NCBI GenBank assembly: GCA_039586815.1
Contig: JBDHJR010000009.1
Location: 18,312 to 82,311, forward strand
Direction of reading: 5' to 3'
Length of the DNA stretch: 64,000 nucleotides
Origin: WVYX01 sp039586815
GTDB lineage: Bacteria; Gemmatimonadota; Gemmatimonadetes; Gemmatimonadales; GWC2-71-9
Shown: positions 53,606 through 61,160 of the stretch, in pieces
Numbering within the stretch: position 1 is the first letter of the stretch
How the letters are laid out: the number at the start of each line of letters is the position of its first letter
The notes under the pieces: model-generated
Told to the model about the DNA's origin: nothing
The model's database searches: none
What the model saw: the letters and a program-made list of their open reading frames with translations, nothing else
Position numbers and translations under genes: made by a program

Positions 53606-55143
53606 GCACCGAGCCCAAGCCGCTGGACCAGAAGCTGCAGGCCGCCGACTCCGGCCCCGATCCCATTCCGTGGCTGGAGGAGATGTCGCCCCGGCAGATC
53701 GTGGCCGAGCTGGACCGCTACATCGTGGGGCAGGGTGACGCCAAGAAGTCCGTGGCGATCGCGATCCGCAACCGCTGGCGCCGGCAGCACGCGCCGGAAG
53801 GGATTCGCGACGAAATCCTGCCGAACAACATCATCATGATAGGCCCGACGGGGGTCGGGAAGACCGAGATTGCGCGTCGCCTGGCTCGCCTGGCAGGTGC
53901 GCCGTTCATCAAGGTCGAGGCGTCCAAGTTCACCGAGGTGGGCTACGTTGGGCGCGACGTGGAATCGATGATCCGGGACCTCGTGGACGCGTCGATCAAC
54001 ATGGTGCGCAGCGAGCGGGAAGACGACGTGTTCCCCACCGCCGAGCGCCGAGCGGAGGAGCGCCTGCTCGACCTGCTGCTGCCGCGGCCGTCCAAGGTCC
54101 GGCCGCGGCCTGAGCTGCACAAGGAGCCCGTGCAGGAGTTGCCGGAACAGGAACCGGAGCCGGAGTCGGAGGCACCGTTGTTCGTGGTGTCCTCCAGCGG
54201 GGAGGTGCGCCGCGGCGAAGGCGGTGAGCCGCTCACGGAGGAGGACGACGAGCGGCGCGAGCGCACGCGGGAGAAGCTGCGCAAGCTGCTCGCCGACGGG
54301 AAGCTGGAGGACCGCGAGGTCGAGATCGAGGTCACCCAGCAGGCGTTCCCCGCGTTCGACATGATGGCGTTCCCGCAGGGAATGGAGGGCGCCGACGTCA
54401 ACTTCACCGAGATGCTGCAGGACATGCTGCCCAAGCGCACCAAGAAGCGGGTGGTGCGCCTCAGCGAGGCGCGGCGCATCCTGGTGGACGAGGAGCTGCG
54501 CAAGCTGGTGGATATGGACGACGTGGTCAACGAGTCACTCGACCGGGTCGAGAATCACGGCATCATCTTCATCGACGAGCTCGACAAGATCGCGGGCGAG
54601 CGGGGCCACATGGGCGGCCCCGACGTGTCGCGCGAGGGCGTGCAGCGGGATCTCCTGCCCGTGGTCGAAGGCTCGACCGTGCAGACTCGCTACGGGTACG
54701 TGCGCACCGATCACGTCCTGTTCATCGCGGCCGGTGCGTTCCACGTGTCGAAGCCGTCGGACCTCATACCGGAGCTGCAAGGCCGCTTTCCGATTCGCAC
54801 TGAGCTCTCTTCGCTGGGGAAGGACGAGTTCGTGCGGATCATGACCGAGCCGGAGAACTCTCTCATCAAGCAGTATCAGGCGCTGTGCACGGCGGAGGGA
54901 GCCGAACTCTCGTTCACCACCGACGGGGTGTCCGAGATAGCACGCATCGCCATGGTGATGAACGAGCGGACCGAGAACATCGGGGCCCGCCGGCTGCACA
55001 CCGTGATGACGACTCTGCTCGAGGATCTGCTGTTCGATTTGCCGGACGTGCCCGACAAGCGGATCTCGTTCGACGCGCCGCAGGTACGTGAGCGGCTCAT
55101 GCGCATCGTAGACGACGAGGACCTGAGGAAGTACATCCTCTGA
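53602..55143 (+). CDS. hslU: ATP-dependent protease ATPase subunit HslU
   Basis: A 513-residue AAA+ unfoldase. MSPRQIVAELDRYIVGQ at the start, Walker A GPTGVGKTEIAR, a large acidic I-domain (about 170-290) longer than in E. coli HslU, which is 443 residues, Walker B FIDELDKI, sensor regions, and a C-terminal LRKYIL that fits the HslV-binding tail. It overlaps hslV by ATGA. Confidence 0.95.
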   Translation: MSTEPKPLDQKLQAADSGPDPIPWLEEMSPRQIVAELDRYIVGQGDAKKSVAIAIRNRWRRQHAPEGIRDEILPNNIIMIGPTGVGKTEIARRLARLAGAPFIKVEASKFTEVGYVGRDVESMIRDLVDASINMVRSEREDDVFPTAERRAEERLLDLLLPRPSKVRPRPELHKEPVQELPEQEPEPESEAPLFVVSSSGEVRRGEGGEPLTEEDDERRERTREKLRKLLADGKLEDREVEIEVTQQAFPAFDMMAFPQGMEGADVNFTEMLQDMLPKRTKKRVVRLSEARRILVDEELRKLVDMDDVVNESLDRVENHGIIFIDELDKIAGERGHMGGPDVSREGVQRDLLPVVEGSTVQTRYGYVRTDHVLFIAAGAFHVSKPSDLIPELQGRFPIRTELSSLGKDEFVRIMTEPENSLIKQYQALCTAEGAELSFTTDGVSEIARIAMVMNERTENIGARRLHTVMTTLLEDLLFDLPDVPDKRISFDAPQVRERLMRIVDDEDLRKYIL

Positions 55144-55144
55144 C

Positions 55145-55169
55145 GGGCGGCGGGATCCCCCGCACGCCC
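55145..55169 (+). terminator. Hairpin immediately after hslU
   Basis: A 10-bp stem (GGGCGGCGGG with CCCGC-A-CGCCC, one bulged A) starting one base after the hslU stop. No T-tract. It probably marks the 3' end of the topA-hslU operon. Confidence 0.5.
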
Positions 55170-55247
55170 CGAACCTGCCGGAGTGGACGGTCGCGCGGCG
55201 TCAAGTGAGGACCCCCCCGAAGCCGCTTTCCGCCCAACAGTCTTGGC

Positions 55248-55276
55248 TTTACACCCCTCTGCCCTACGGCTAGAAT
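55248..55276 (+). promoter_or_regulatory. Sigma-70 promoter of argF
   Basis: TTTACA at 55248-55253, 17-base spacer, TAGAAT at 55271-55276: both hexamers match the consensus at five of six positions. Transcription would start near 55283, leaving a leader of about 34 bases. Confidence 0.75.
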
Positions 55277-55316
55277 CAGTCGTAGCCTGTCATTTTGACC
55301 TACCTCATCGGTCACC

Positions 55317-56216
55317 ATGTCTAAACGCGATTTTCTTCAGATAACCGACTTCACCGCCGACGAATTGCGGGAGTTGCTGGACCTCGCCCGCAAGATGAAA
55401 GCGGGGAAGTACGGCAAGCAGCCGCTCGCGGGGCAGACTCTTGCGATGATCTTCACCAAGAGCAGCACCCGCACGCGCGTCTCGTTCGAGGCGGGCATGT
55501 ATCAGCTGGGCGGGCACGCGATGTTCCTGTCCGCGCGGGACCTGCAACTCGGCCGCGGGGAGCCCATCAAGGACACCGCCCGGGTGCTGTCGCGCTACGT
55601 CGACGGGATCATGATACGCACGTTCGACCACGGTGACGTCGTGGAGTTGGCACGCCACGCGAGCATTCCCGTGATCAACGGGCTCACCGACTTCCTGCAT
55701 CCGTGTCAGGTGCTGGCCGACGTGCTCACCATGCAAGAGAGCCTCGGTGGATGGGACGGCAAGGTGGCGGCGTGGGTGGGGGACGGCAACAACGTCGCGA
55801 ACTCGTGGCTGCACGCCGCGGCGGTGCTCGGCTTCGAGTTGCGGCTCGCGTGCCCCGAGGGCTTCGAGCCCGACCGCCACGTGTTCGACCGGGCCAAGCA
55901 GATGGCCTCGGTGTCCATCTACGAGGATCCCGAAGAGGCCGTGCAGGGTGCGCACGTGGTGAACACCGACGTGTGGTCCTCGATGGGACAGGAGGGCGAG
56001 GCCGACGCACGCAAGCTCGCCTTCAAGGGCTTCACGGTAGATGACCAGCTCATGAAGCTCGCGGCGCCCGATGCGATCTTCCTGCACTGCCTCCCGGCTC
56101 ACCGCGGTGAGGAGGTCACGGAGGAGGTGATCGAGGGACCGCAGTCCCGTGTCTTCGATCAGGCAGAGAACCGGCTTCACGTGCAGAAGGCGCTGCTCGC
56201 GGAGCTTATGGGTTGA
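55317..56216 (+). CDS. argF: Ornithine carbamoyltransferase
   Basis: A 299-residue transcarbamylase making citrulline from ornithine and carbamoyl phosphate in arginine synthesis. Motifs: carbamoyl-phosphate site SSTRTRVSFE, HPCQVLADVLTM, and the ornithine-side HCLPAHRGEEV. N-acetylornithine carbamoyltransferase is less likely on these motifs but not excluded. It is a single arg gene with its own promoter; no other arg genes are near. Confidence 0.88.
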   Translation: MSKRDFLQITDFTADELRELLDLARKMKAGKYGKQPLAGQTLAMIFTKSSTRTRVSFEAGMYQLGGHAMFLSARDLQLGRGEPIKDTARVLSRYVDGIMIRTFDHGDVVELARHASIPVINGLTDFLHPCQVLADVLTMQESLGGWDGKVAAWVGDGNNVANSWLHAAAVLGFELRLACPEGFEPDRHVFDRAKQMASVSIYEDPEEAVQGAHVVNTDVWSSMGQEGEADARKLAFKGFTVDDQLMKLAAPDAIFLHCLPAHRGEEVTEEVIEGPQSRVFDQAENRLHVQKALLAELMG

Positions 56217-56227
56217 GAGGAAGCACG

Positions 56228-57337
56228 ATGAGTGGAGAGAAGCTGAAGCGCACGCCGTTTCACGACCTGCATGTCGGGCTCGGTGCCAAGATGGTGCCGT
56301 ACGCGGGGTTCGAGATGCCGGTGCAGTACCCCTCGGGGATCACGAAAGAGCATGCCGCCGTGCGCGGCGGCGTGGGCGTGTTCGACGTGTCGCACATGGG
56401 GGAGTTCGAGGTCACGGGTCCCGACCGCAACGCGTTCGTGAACCGTCTCACCTGCAACGACGTGGGCGCCCTGAAAGAGGGCCAGGCCCAATACTCGGCG
56501 CTGCTCAACGACCAGGGCACGTTCATCGACGACTGCATCGTCTACCGGTTCGACGACAAGGTGATGATGGTCGTCAACGCAGCGAACCTCGAGAAGGACT
56601 GGGAGCACGTCGTCACCAAGAAGAAGAGCGTGAACTGCCGGGTAAAGAACATCTCCGACGAGGTCGCGCTGCTCGCCATACAGGGACCGCAGAGCGAGGC
56701 TCTCGTGCAGGGGCTCACGCAGACCAACCTCGCCGAGGTGGCGTACTACCACTTCGCGGTCGGCGAGGTCGCCGGCATCGAGTGCTTCATCGCCCGCACG
56801 GGATACACCGGGGAGGACGGCTTCGAGCTGTACTTCCGCTCGAAACACGCCGAAGTCATGTGGCATGCCTTGGTCGGGCAGGGGCGGGGTGAGCCCTGCG
56901 GACTCGGCTCGCGCGACCTGTTGCGCCTGGAGGTCGGCTATCCGCTCTACGGCAGCGACATCGACGATACGACCAACCCGTACGAGGCCCGCCTGGGGTG
57001 GATCGTGAAGCTGAACAAGGGTGTGCCGTTCGTGGGGAAGCACGCGCTAGAAGCCGTGAAGGCCAAGGGGGTAACGCGCAAGCTCGTGGGGTTCGTGACC
57101 AAGGAGCGGACCATCCCGCGCCACGGATACGACGTGTACCTCAAGGACCACAAGGTGGACATCGTACGGAGCGGCGGGTTCAGCCCCTTGCTGAAGCAGG
57201 GGATCGGCACGACGTACCTTCCCACCCATTCGACCGAGCCGGGAACGACGCTCGAGATGGACGTCCGCGGCAAGCACGTAGCGGCCGAGGTGGTGAAGCT
57301 ACCGTTCTACTCGGAAGGCAGCGTAAAGCGGAAGTAG
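56228..57337 (+). CDS. gcvT: Glycine cleavage system aminomethyltransferase (T protein)
   Basis: A 369-residue folate-dependent enzyme that releases ammonia and forms methylenetetrahydrofolate from the aminomethyl group held by GcvH. Typical blocks: GFEMPVQYPSGI, GVFDVSHMGEF, FTGYTGEDGFE-like TGYTGEDGFELYF, and CGLGSRDLLRLEVGYPLYG. ATG at 56228 is preceded by GAGGAAGC, favouring it over the ORF edge. gcvH and gcvP are not in the window. Confidence 0.93.
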   Translation: MSGEKLKRTPFHDLHVGLGAKMVPYAGFEMPVQYPSGITKEHAAVRGGVGVFDVSHMGEFEVTGPDRNAFVNRLTCNDVGALKEGQAQYSALLNDQGTFIDDCIVYRFDDKVMMVVNAANLEKDWEHVVTKKKSVNCRVKNISDEVALLAIQGPQSEALVQGLTQTNLAEVAYYHFAVGEVAGIECFIARTGYTGEDGFELYFRSKHAEVMWHALVGQGRGEPCGLGSRDLLRLEVGYPLYGSDIDDTTNPYEARLGWIVKLNKGVPFVGKHALEAVKAKGVTRKLVGFVTKERTIPRHGYDVYLKDHKVDIVRSGGFSPLLKQGIGTTYLPTHSTEPGTTLEMDVRGKHVAAEVVKLPFYSEGSVKRK

Positions 57338-57351
57338 GGAGACTCCGGCCT

Positions 57352-57846
57352 ATGTCCCCCCAGATTCGCGTAGCCGTGCTCACCGTGTCGGACCTCGGTG
57401 CCGCAGGGGGCCGGGACGACGTGTCGGGCGATGCGCTGGTGGCGTGGGCCGACGAGCGGGGGTTCGAAGTGGCAGCCCGCGAGATAGTCGCCGACGAGAG
57501 CGACCGCATCGCGGGCTTGCTCTGCCGCTGGGCCGATGACGACGTCGCGGACCTAATCGTGACGACAGGTGGCACTGGGCTCGGACCGCGGGACGTGACT
57601 CCCGAGGCGACGCGAGCTGTGCTCGACCGGGAGGCCCCGGGGATCGTTGAGGCAATTCGGGCGCGCGGCTACCCGAGTTTCCCGCGCAGCGTGCTGTCGC
57701 GGGCCGTGGCGGGCACCCGGGCCGCCGCGCTGATCGTCAACCTGCCGGGGAGCGTGGGTGGCGTGAAGGACGGCGTCGCGGTGCTCGACCCTCTGATGGT
57801 GCACATCGCGCAGCTGTTGCGCGGCGAGCGGACGGATCACGGATGA
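57352..57846 (+). CDS. mogA: Molybdenum cofactor protein MogA/MoaB family
   Basis: A 164-residue MoCF-biosynthesis-domain protein. The signature TTGGTGLGPRDVTPEA and the later NLPGSVGGVKDG are the nucleotide/molybdopterin-binding loops. It adenylylates molybdopterin before metal insertion. Either MogA or MoaB is possible. Its stop overlaps the following regulator gene by ATGA. Other moa/moe genes are not present here. Confidence 0.85.
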   Translation: MSPQIRVAVLTVSDLGAAGGRDDVSGDALVAWADERGFEVAAREIVADESDRIAGLLCRWADDDVADLIVTTGGTGLGPRDVTPEATRAVLDREAPGIVEAIRARGYPSFPRSVLSRAVAGTRAAALIVNLPGSVGGVKDGVAVLDPLMVHIAQLLRGERTDHG

Positions 57847-59378
57847 CCGATCGCGTCTTGTTGACGATGGATGACCTCGAGGCGGCCGTGCAGTCGAACG
57901 CGGCGTTCGAGGAGGCGGGCTTCGAGACGTCGCTCGTGTCGTCACAGGACGACGCTCGCGTGGTGTTCCGCAGCGCCAATCCCGACATCGTCATTCTCAC
58001 CGGCGCCCTGCACGAGCAGCGCGCAGCGACGCTGGTGGCGATGGCACGCGACCGCGCAGTCTCCACCCTCGGGCTCGTCGAGCAGTCCGACCCCGATCCG
58101 CGCCAGCTCGCGCAGCAGCACGGCCTCACCGCCTGGATGGCGAAGCCGGTTGACCCGCGCGACGTGGTGGCAGCCGCGGGCCGCCTCATCGCCCGCCGCC
58201 GGCTGCAGGAGCACACCGGCATCCTGGGCGAGAGCTCGGCGATCCAGGAGGTGCTGGTCAAGACCGAGCAGATCGCTCCGGCCTCGAGCACCGTGCTGAT
58301 CGAGGGGGAGTCGGGAACCGGCAAGGAGCTAGTTGCGCACGCCATCCACCATCTCTCGCCGCGCCGCGACCAACCCTTCATTGCCGTCAACTGCGCGGCT
58401 CTGCCCGAGACCCTGCTGGAGTCGGAGTTGTTCGGGCACGAGAAGGGAGCGTTCACCGGGGCAGCCGAGCGGCGGTTGGGACGGTTCGAACTCGCCCACA
58501 AGGGAACGCTCTTCCTCGACGAGATCGGCGAGATGCCGGTGTCGCTGCAGGTGAAGCTGCTGCGCGTTCTCGAGAACCGCACGTTCTTCCGCGTGGGCGG
58601 TACCCAGCCGATTCGAGTAGACGTCCGGGTGATCGCCGCCACCAACCGCTCGCTGCGCGAGGCCGTGTCGCTGGGAGAATTCCGCGAGGACCTCTTCTAC
58701 CGCCTCAACGTGCTGTACATCTACCTGCCGCCGCTGCGGGAGCGCAGGGGCGACGTCCCCATTCTGGTTAAGCGCTTCGTCACAGACTTGAGCAAGGAGC
58801 ACGGGCGCGAGTTCCGCGGTATCGCCCCGGAGGCGATGCAGAACCTGGTGGACGCCGATTGGCCCGGCAACGTGCGTCAGCTGCGCAACCTGATCGAGTC
58901 CATGGTGGTGCTCGCGCCGGGCCGCGAGATCCGGCCCAGCGACATCCCGCCCGAGGTGCGCGACGGCGGTGCGCGGCTGCTGCCCATGCGGGTACCCGAG
59001 GCCGTGCGCAGCGTGCAGGGCCAGGAGTTGGAATTCATCTTCCGCAGCCTCATGGACCTCAAGCTGCAGATCGAAGACCTCAAGCGGCGGATCGACGAGG
59101 AACCGCACCGGGTGGAGGTGCTGGACGTGAGCCGTCGGATGCCGTTCGAGGAGTACGGCGTCGGCGAGGTGGTGGAAGTGGGCGACGAGGAGCCGGCCGC
59201 CAGGGACGACCACCTGCGCGTGGTGTACCGCCCGGGAATGCGCATGGCCGACGTGGAGCGCGCGGCCATCGAAGCCGCTCTGGCTGAGACGCGAGGTAAC
59301 CGGCGCCGCGCAGCCGAGCGGCTGGGGATAGGCGAGCGGACGCTCTACCGCAAGATCAAGGAGTTCGACCTGGGATAG
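57843..59378 (+). CDS. Sigma-54-dependent activator with degenerate receiver
   Basis: A 511-residue NtrC-family protein: receiver-like domain (1-118), AAA+ with Walker A GESGTGKE (about 155-162) and an intact GAFTGA loop at 202-207, a charged coiled insertion (about 395-450) and a Fis-type C-terminal helix-turn-helix (NRRRAAERLGIGERTLYRKI). The phosphoacceptor aspartate is missing: the site reads VILTGALHE, with T53 where D is expected, although K101 remains. Regulation is probably not by phosphorylation at the usual site. Coupled to mogA by a four-base overlap. Target genes unknown. Confidence 0.88.
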   Translation: MTDRVLLTMDDLEAAVQSNAAFEEAGFETSLVSSQDDARVVFRSANPDIVILTGALHEQRAATLVAMARDRAVSTLGLVEQSDPDPRQLAQQHGLTAWMAKPVDPRDVVAAAGRLIARRRLQEHTGILGESSAIQEVLVKTEQIAPASSTVLIEGESGTGKELVAHAIHHLSPRRDQPFIAVNCAALPETLLESELFGHEKGAFTGAAERRLGRFELAHKGTLFLDEIGEMPVSLQVKLLRVLENRTFFRVGGTQPIRVDVRVIAATNRSLREAVSLGEFREDLFYRLNVLYIYLPPLRERRGDVPILVKRFVTDLSKEHGREFRGIAPEAMQNLVDADWPGNVRQLRNLIESMVVLAPGREIRPSDIPPEVRDGGARLLPMRVPEAVRSVQGQELEFIFRSLMDLKLQIEDLKRRIDEEPHRVEVLDVSRRMPFEEYGVGEVVEVGDEEPAARDDHLRVVYRPGMRMADVERAAIEAALAETRGNRRRAAERLGIGERTLYRKIKEFDLG

Positions 59379-59381
59379 CGG

Positions 59382-60560
59382 CTACAGGGTCTGCATGAAC
59401 CTGATCACCGCTTCCTGCGACGGCCAATCGAGCTCATCGAACGCCGCGCGGGATGCGGCCGACTCTCCTCCGTGCAATTCGATGGACTCGCGCAGCGACT
59501 CTGCCCGGCCGTGGTGCATCAGCCTGCTACGAAACCGCAGTCCCCACAGCATCTGAGTCCGCAGTTCCGACGGTGTGGCCGTGGGGCCGCATACGTCGGC
59601 CAGGTCCGGTCCCATGTCGTGCAGCAACAGGTCGGAGTAGAGCGGGGCGAGCTTGCGGTCCAGCGCCTCTATCTCGTGCGGGCCGGTGCGCAGCGCCGGG
59701 ACGTGGCATGCAGCGCACCCGATCACCGTGAACAGCGTACCGCCCCGCACGATGACCTGCCTATCGGCCTCGTCGCGTGGCGCGGCGCGTCCCGGCGGCG
59801 CGAGCAGGCGGATGAACTCCGCGGTTTGCTCCACGGTCTCCAACTCGATTTCGGGCTCGGGGGTGGGGTCCGAGCCCGGCGGAACGGGCTCACCCATGTA
59901 GGGCAGCTCGGCCGGGAAGTCCGGCGTGGTTAGGCCCAGCGCGAAGCGGGCGCCGGCATGGGCCAGGTCGTAGATGGCGGCCCGGTCCGCCTTGCGGCGA
60001 AAGCGTCCCAGGCGGCCGTCCGCCAGTCGGGAGACGCGCCCCGAGATCCCGTCTCCGTTCTCGTCGTCCGGATCGGCCAGTTCGAGGATGGTCTCCTCCG
60101 GGATCGCCTCGATGAGACCGGATCCGTACAGCGGGGGGACGGTGAAGCGGCCCACGGCGGCGTCGGTCGGCCGCCGCTCGCCTGCACCGCCTGCCGCTAC
60201 CATCAGTCGCGTAGCGCGGCGGCGCACGAAGCCCCTGTCGTGTCTCATTGTGTCGCACGAATCCGGCGCCGTGAACCGCGATGCATGGATGTCGCCTTCG
60301 GCGCTGCTCCCCCCGGGCTCGGGCTCGTGGTGGCACGCGCCGCACGAGTTCTCGGTATAGAGCGGGCCCAGGCCCTCCTCCTGCCTCCATATCTTCGTGA
60401 AGCTCGCCTTGCCGTTCTCGAACCGCTCCAGCTCCGCCGCCGTCAGGCCCGGCAGCGGATCGCCGGGTGCGCCGGTGACGTCCCATTCGCCCTTGCACGA
60501 GCCGGCTGCGACGGCGATCGCGGCGGCAATGAGCGGCAGTCGGATGCTGGTAGGCTTCAT
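59382..60560 (-). CDS. Di-haem c-type lipoprotein, DUF1111 (thiol oxidoreductase-like) family
   Basis: A 392-residue lipoprotein (lipobox AAGSC, Cys22) with two haem c sites, CGACH at residues 73-77 and CAACH at 282-286. The layout matches DUF1111 di-haem oxidoreductases, related to di-haem peroxidases. Start at 60560 has GGAGC upstream and gives a signal peptide, unlike the longer frame. Convergent with the sigma-54 activator gene, separated by three bases. Substrate is unknown. Its haem attachment would depend on the Ccm system. Confidence 0.83.
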   Translation of the reverse strand: MKPTSIRLPLIAAAIAVAAGSCKGEWDVTGAPGDPLPGLTAAELERFENGKASFTKIWRQEEGLGPLYTENSCGACHHEPEPGGSSAEGDIHASRFTAPDSCDTMRHDRGFVRRRATRLMVAAGGAGERRPTDAAVGRFTVPPLYGSGLIEAIPEETILELADPDDENGDGISGRVSRLADGRLGRFRRKADRAAIYDLAHAGARFALGLTTPDFPAELPYMGEPVPPGSDPTPEPEIELETVEQTAEFIRLLAPPGRAAPRDEADRQVIVRGGTLFTVIGCAACHVPALRTGPHEIEALDRKLAPLYSDLLLHDMGPDLADVCGPTATPSELRTQMLWGLRFRSRLMHHGRAESLRESIELHGGESAASRAAFDELDWPSQEAVIRFMQTL

Positions 60561-60619
60561 GGTACGGAGCTCCACGACACGGTGTCGCTTGGAACGTAGG
60601 GGGCGGCGAGGGGGCGGCG

Positions 60620-60829
60620 CTAGTCGTCCTCCACGTACTCTAGCAGGTCCCCCGGCTGGCAGGACAGCTCCCGGCACAGCGCCGTGAGGGTGGAGAAGCG
60701 AATCGCACGGCCCTTGTTGGTCTTGAGGATCGAGAGGTTCACGAGGCTGAGCCCCATCCGCTCGGCGAGCTCGGTGAGCGTCATGCCGTGCTCGACGAGG
60801 AGACGGTCCAGGCGCACCACGATCGACAT
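60620..60829 (-). CDS. Small Cro/CI-type helix-turn-helix regulator
   Basis: A 69-residue DNA-binding protein starting at MSIVVRLDRLLVEHG, with helix-turn-helix LTELAERMGLSLVNLSILK, and RFSTLTALCRELSCQPGDLLEY, a close match in form to YozG-type regulators. It has no sensor domain. It sits upstream of the DUF1111 gene on the same strand with a 59-bp gap. A palindrome within its own promoter suggests autoregulation. Confidence 0.85.
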   Translation of the reverse strand: MSIVVRLDRLLVEHGMTLTELAERMGLSLVNLSILKTNKGRAIRFSTLTALCRELSCQPGDLLEYVEDD

Positions 60830-60835
60830 GGCATT

Positions 60836-60864
60836 ATTGTAAAACATTAAATGTTTAATGTAAA
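60836..60864 (-). promoter_or_regulatory. Promoter of the HTH gene with internal operator
   Basis: On the minus strand TTTACA (60859-60864), a 17-base spacer and TACAAT (60836-60841), each five of six to consensus. An 18-bp palindrome, arms ACATTAAA and TTTAATGT, lies at 60844-60861 in the spacer and overlaps the -35. Transcription would start at or about the ATG, so the mRNA is probably leaderless. Confidence 0.78.
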
Positions 60865-61160
60865 TCGTTTGATGCGGATAATCTCGACGTTCCGGCACCG
60901 AAGGTGCCCAGGTGCCTCCAGAAGGCCCAAGCTGTGGGGGGTGAGGGGGTGTATCGGCCTGCCGTCCGTGGTGCTATTCTAGGGTCAATCTGGTGGCCGT
61001 CTGACGCCCCTGGGACCCGCTGTCCCCCTCCGAAGCGGGGTCCGATTGGGGGGAGGTCGGCCTATGCCAACCTATTGACAGGACGTCACTTGAGGCACAT
61101 AGTGTCCGTCGCCCTACGAACCTCGTTTGGGACCGGTTTCGCGCCCGGGCCAGCCAAGAC
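60865..61160. promoter_or_regulatory. Intergenic region with promoter for the Fe-S/GGDEF gene
   Basis: The 331-bp gap at 60830-61160 has the HTH promoter at its left and TTGACA at 61075-61080, 17 bases, CATAGT at 61098-61103 (four of six) at its right, which would start transcription near 61110. Between them is C- and G-rich sequence with no gene or clear RNA structure seen. Confidence 0.6.
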
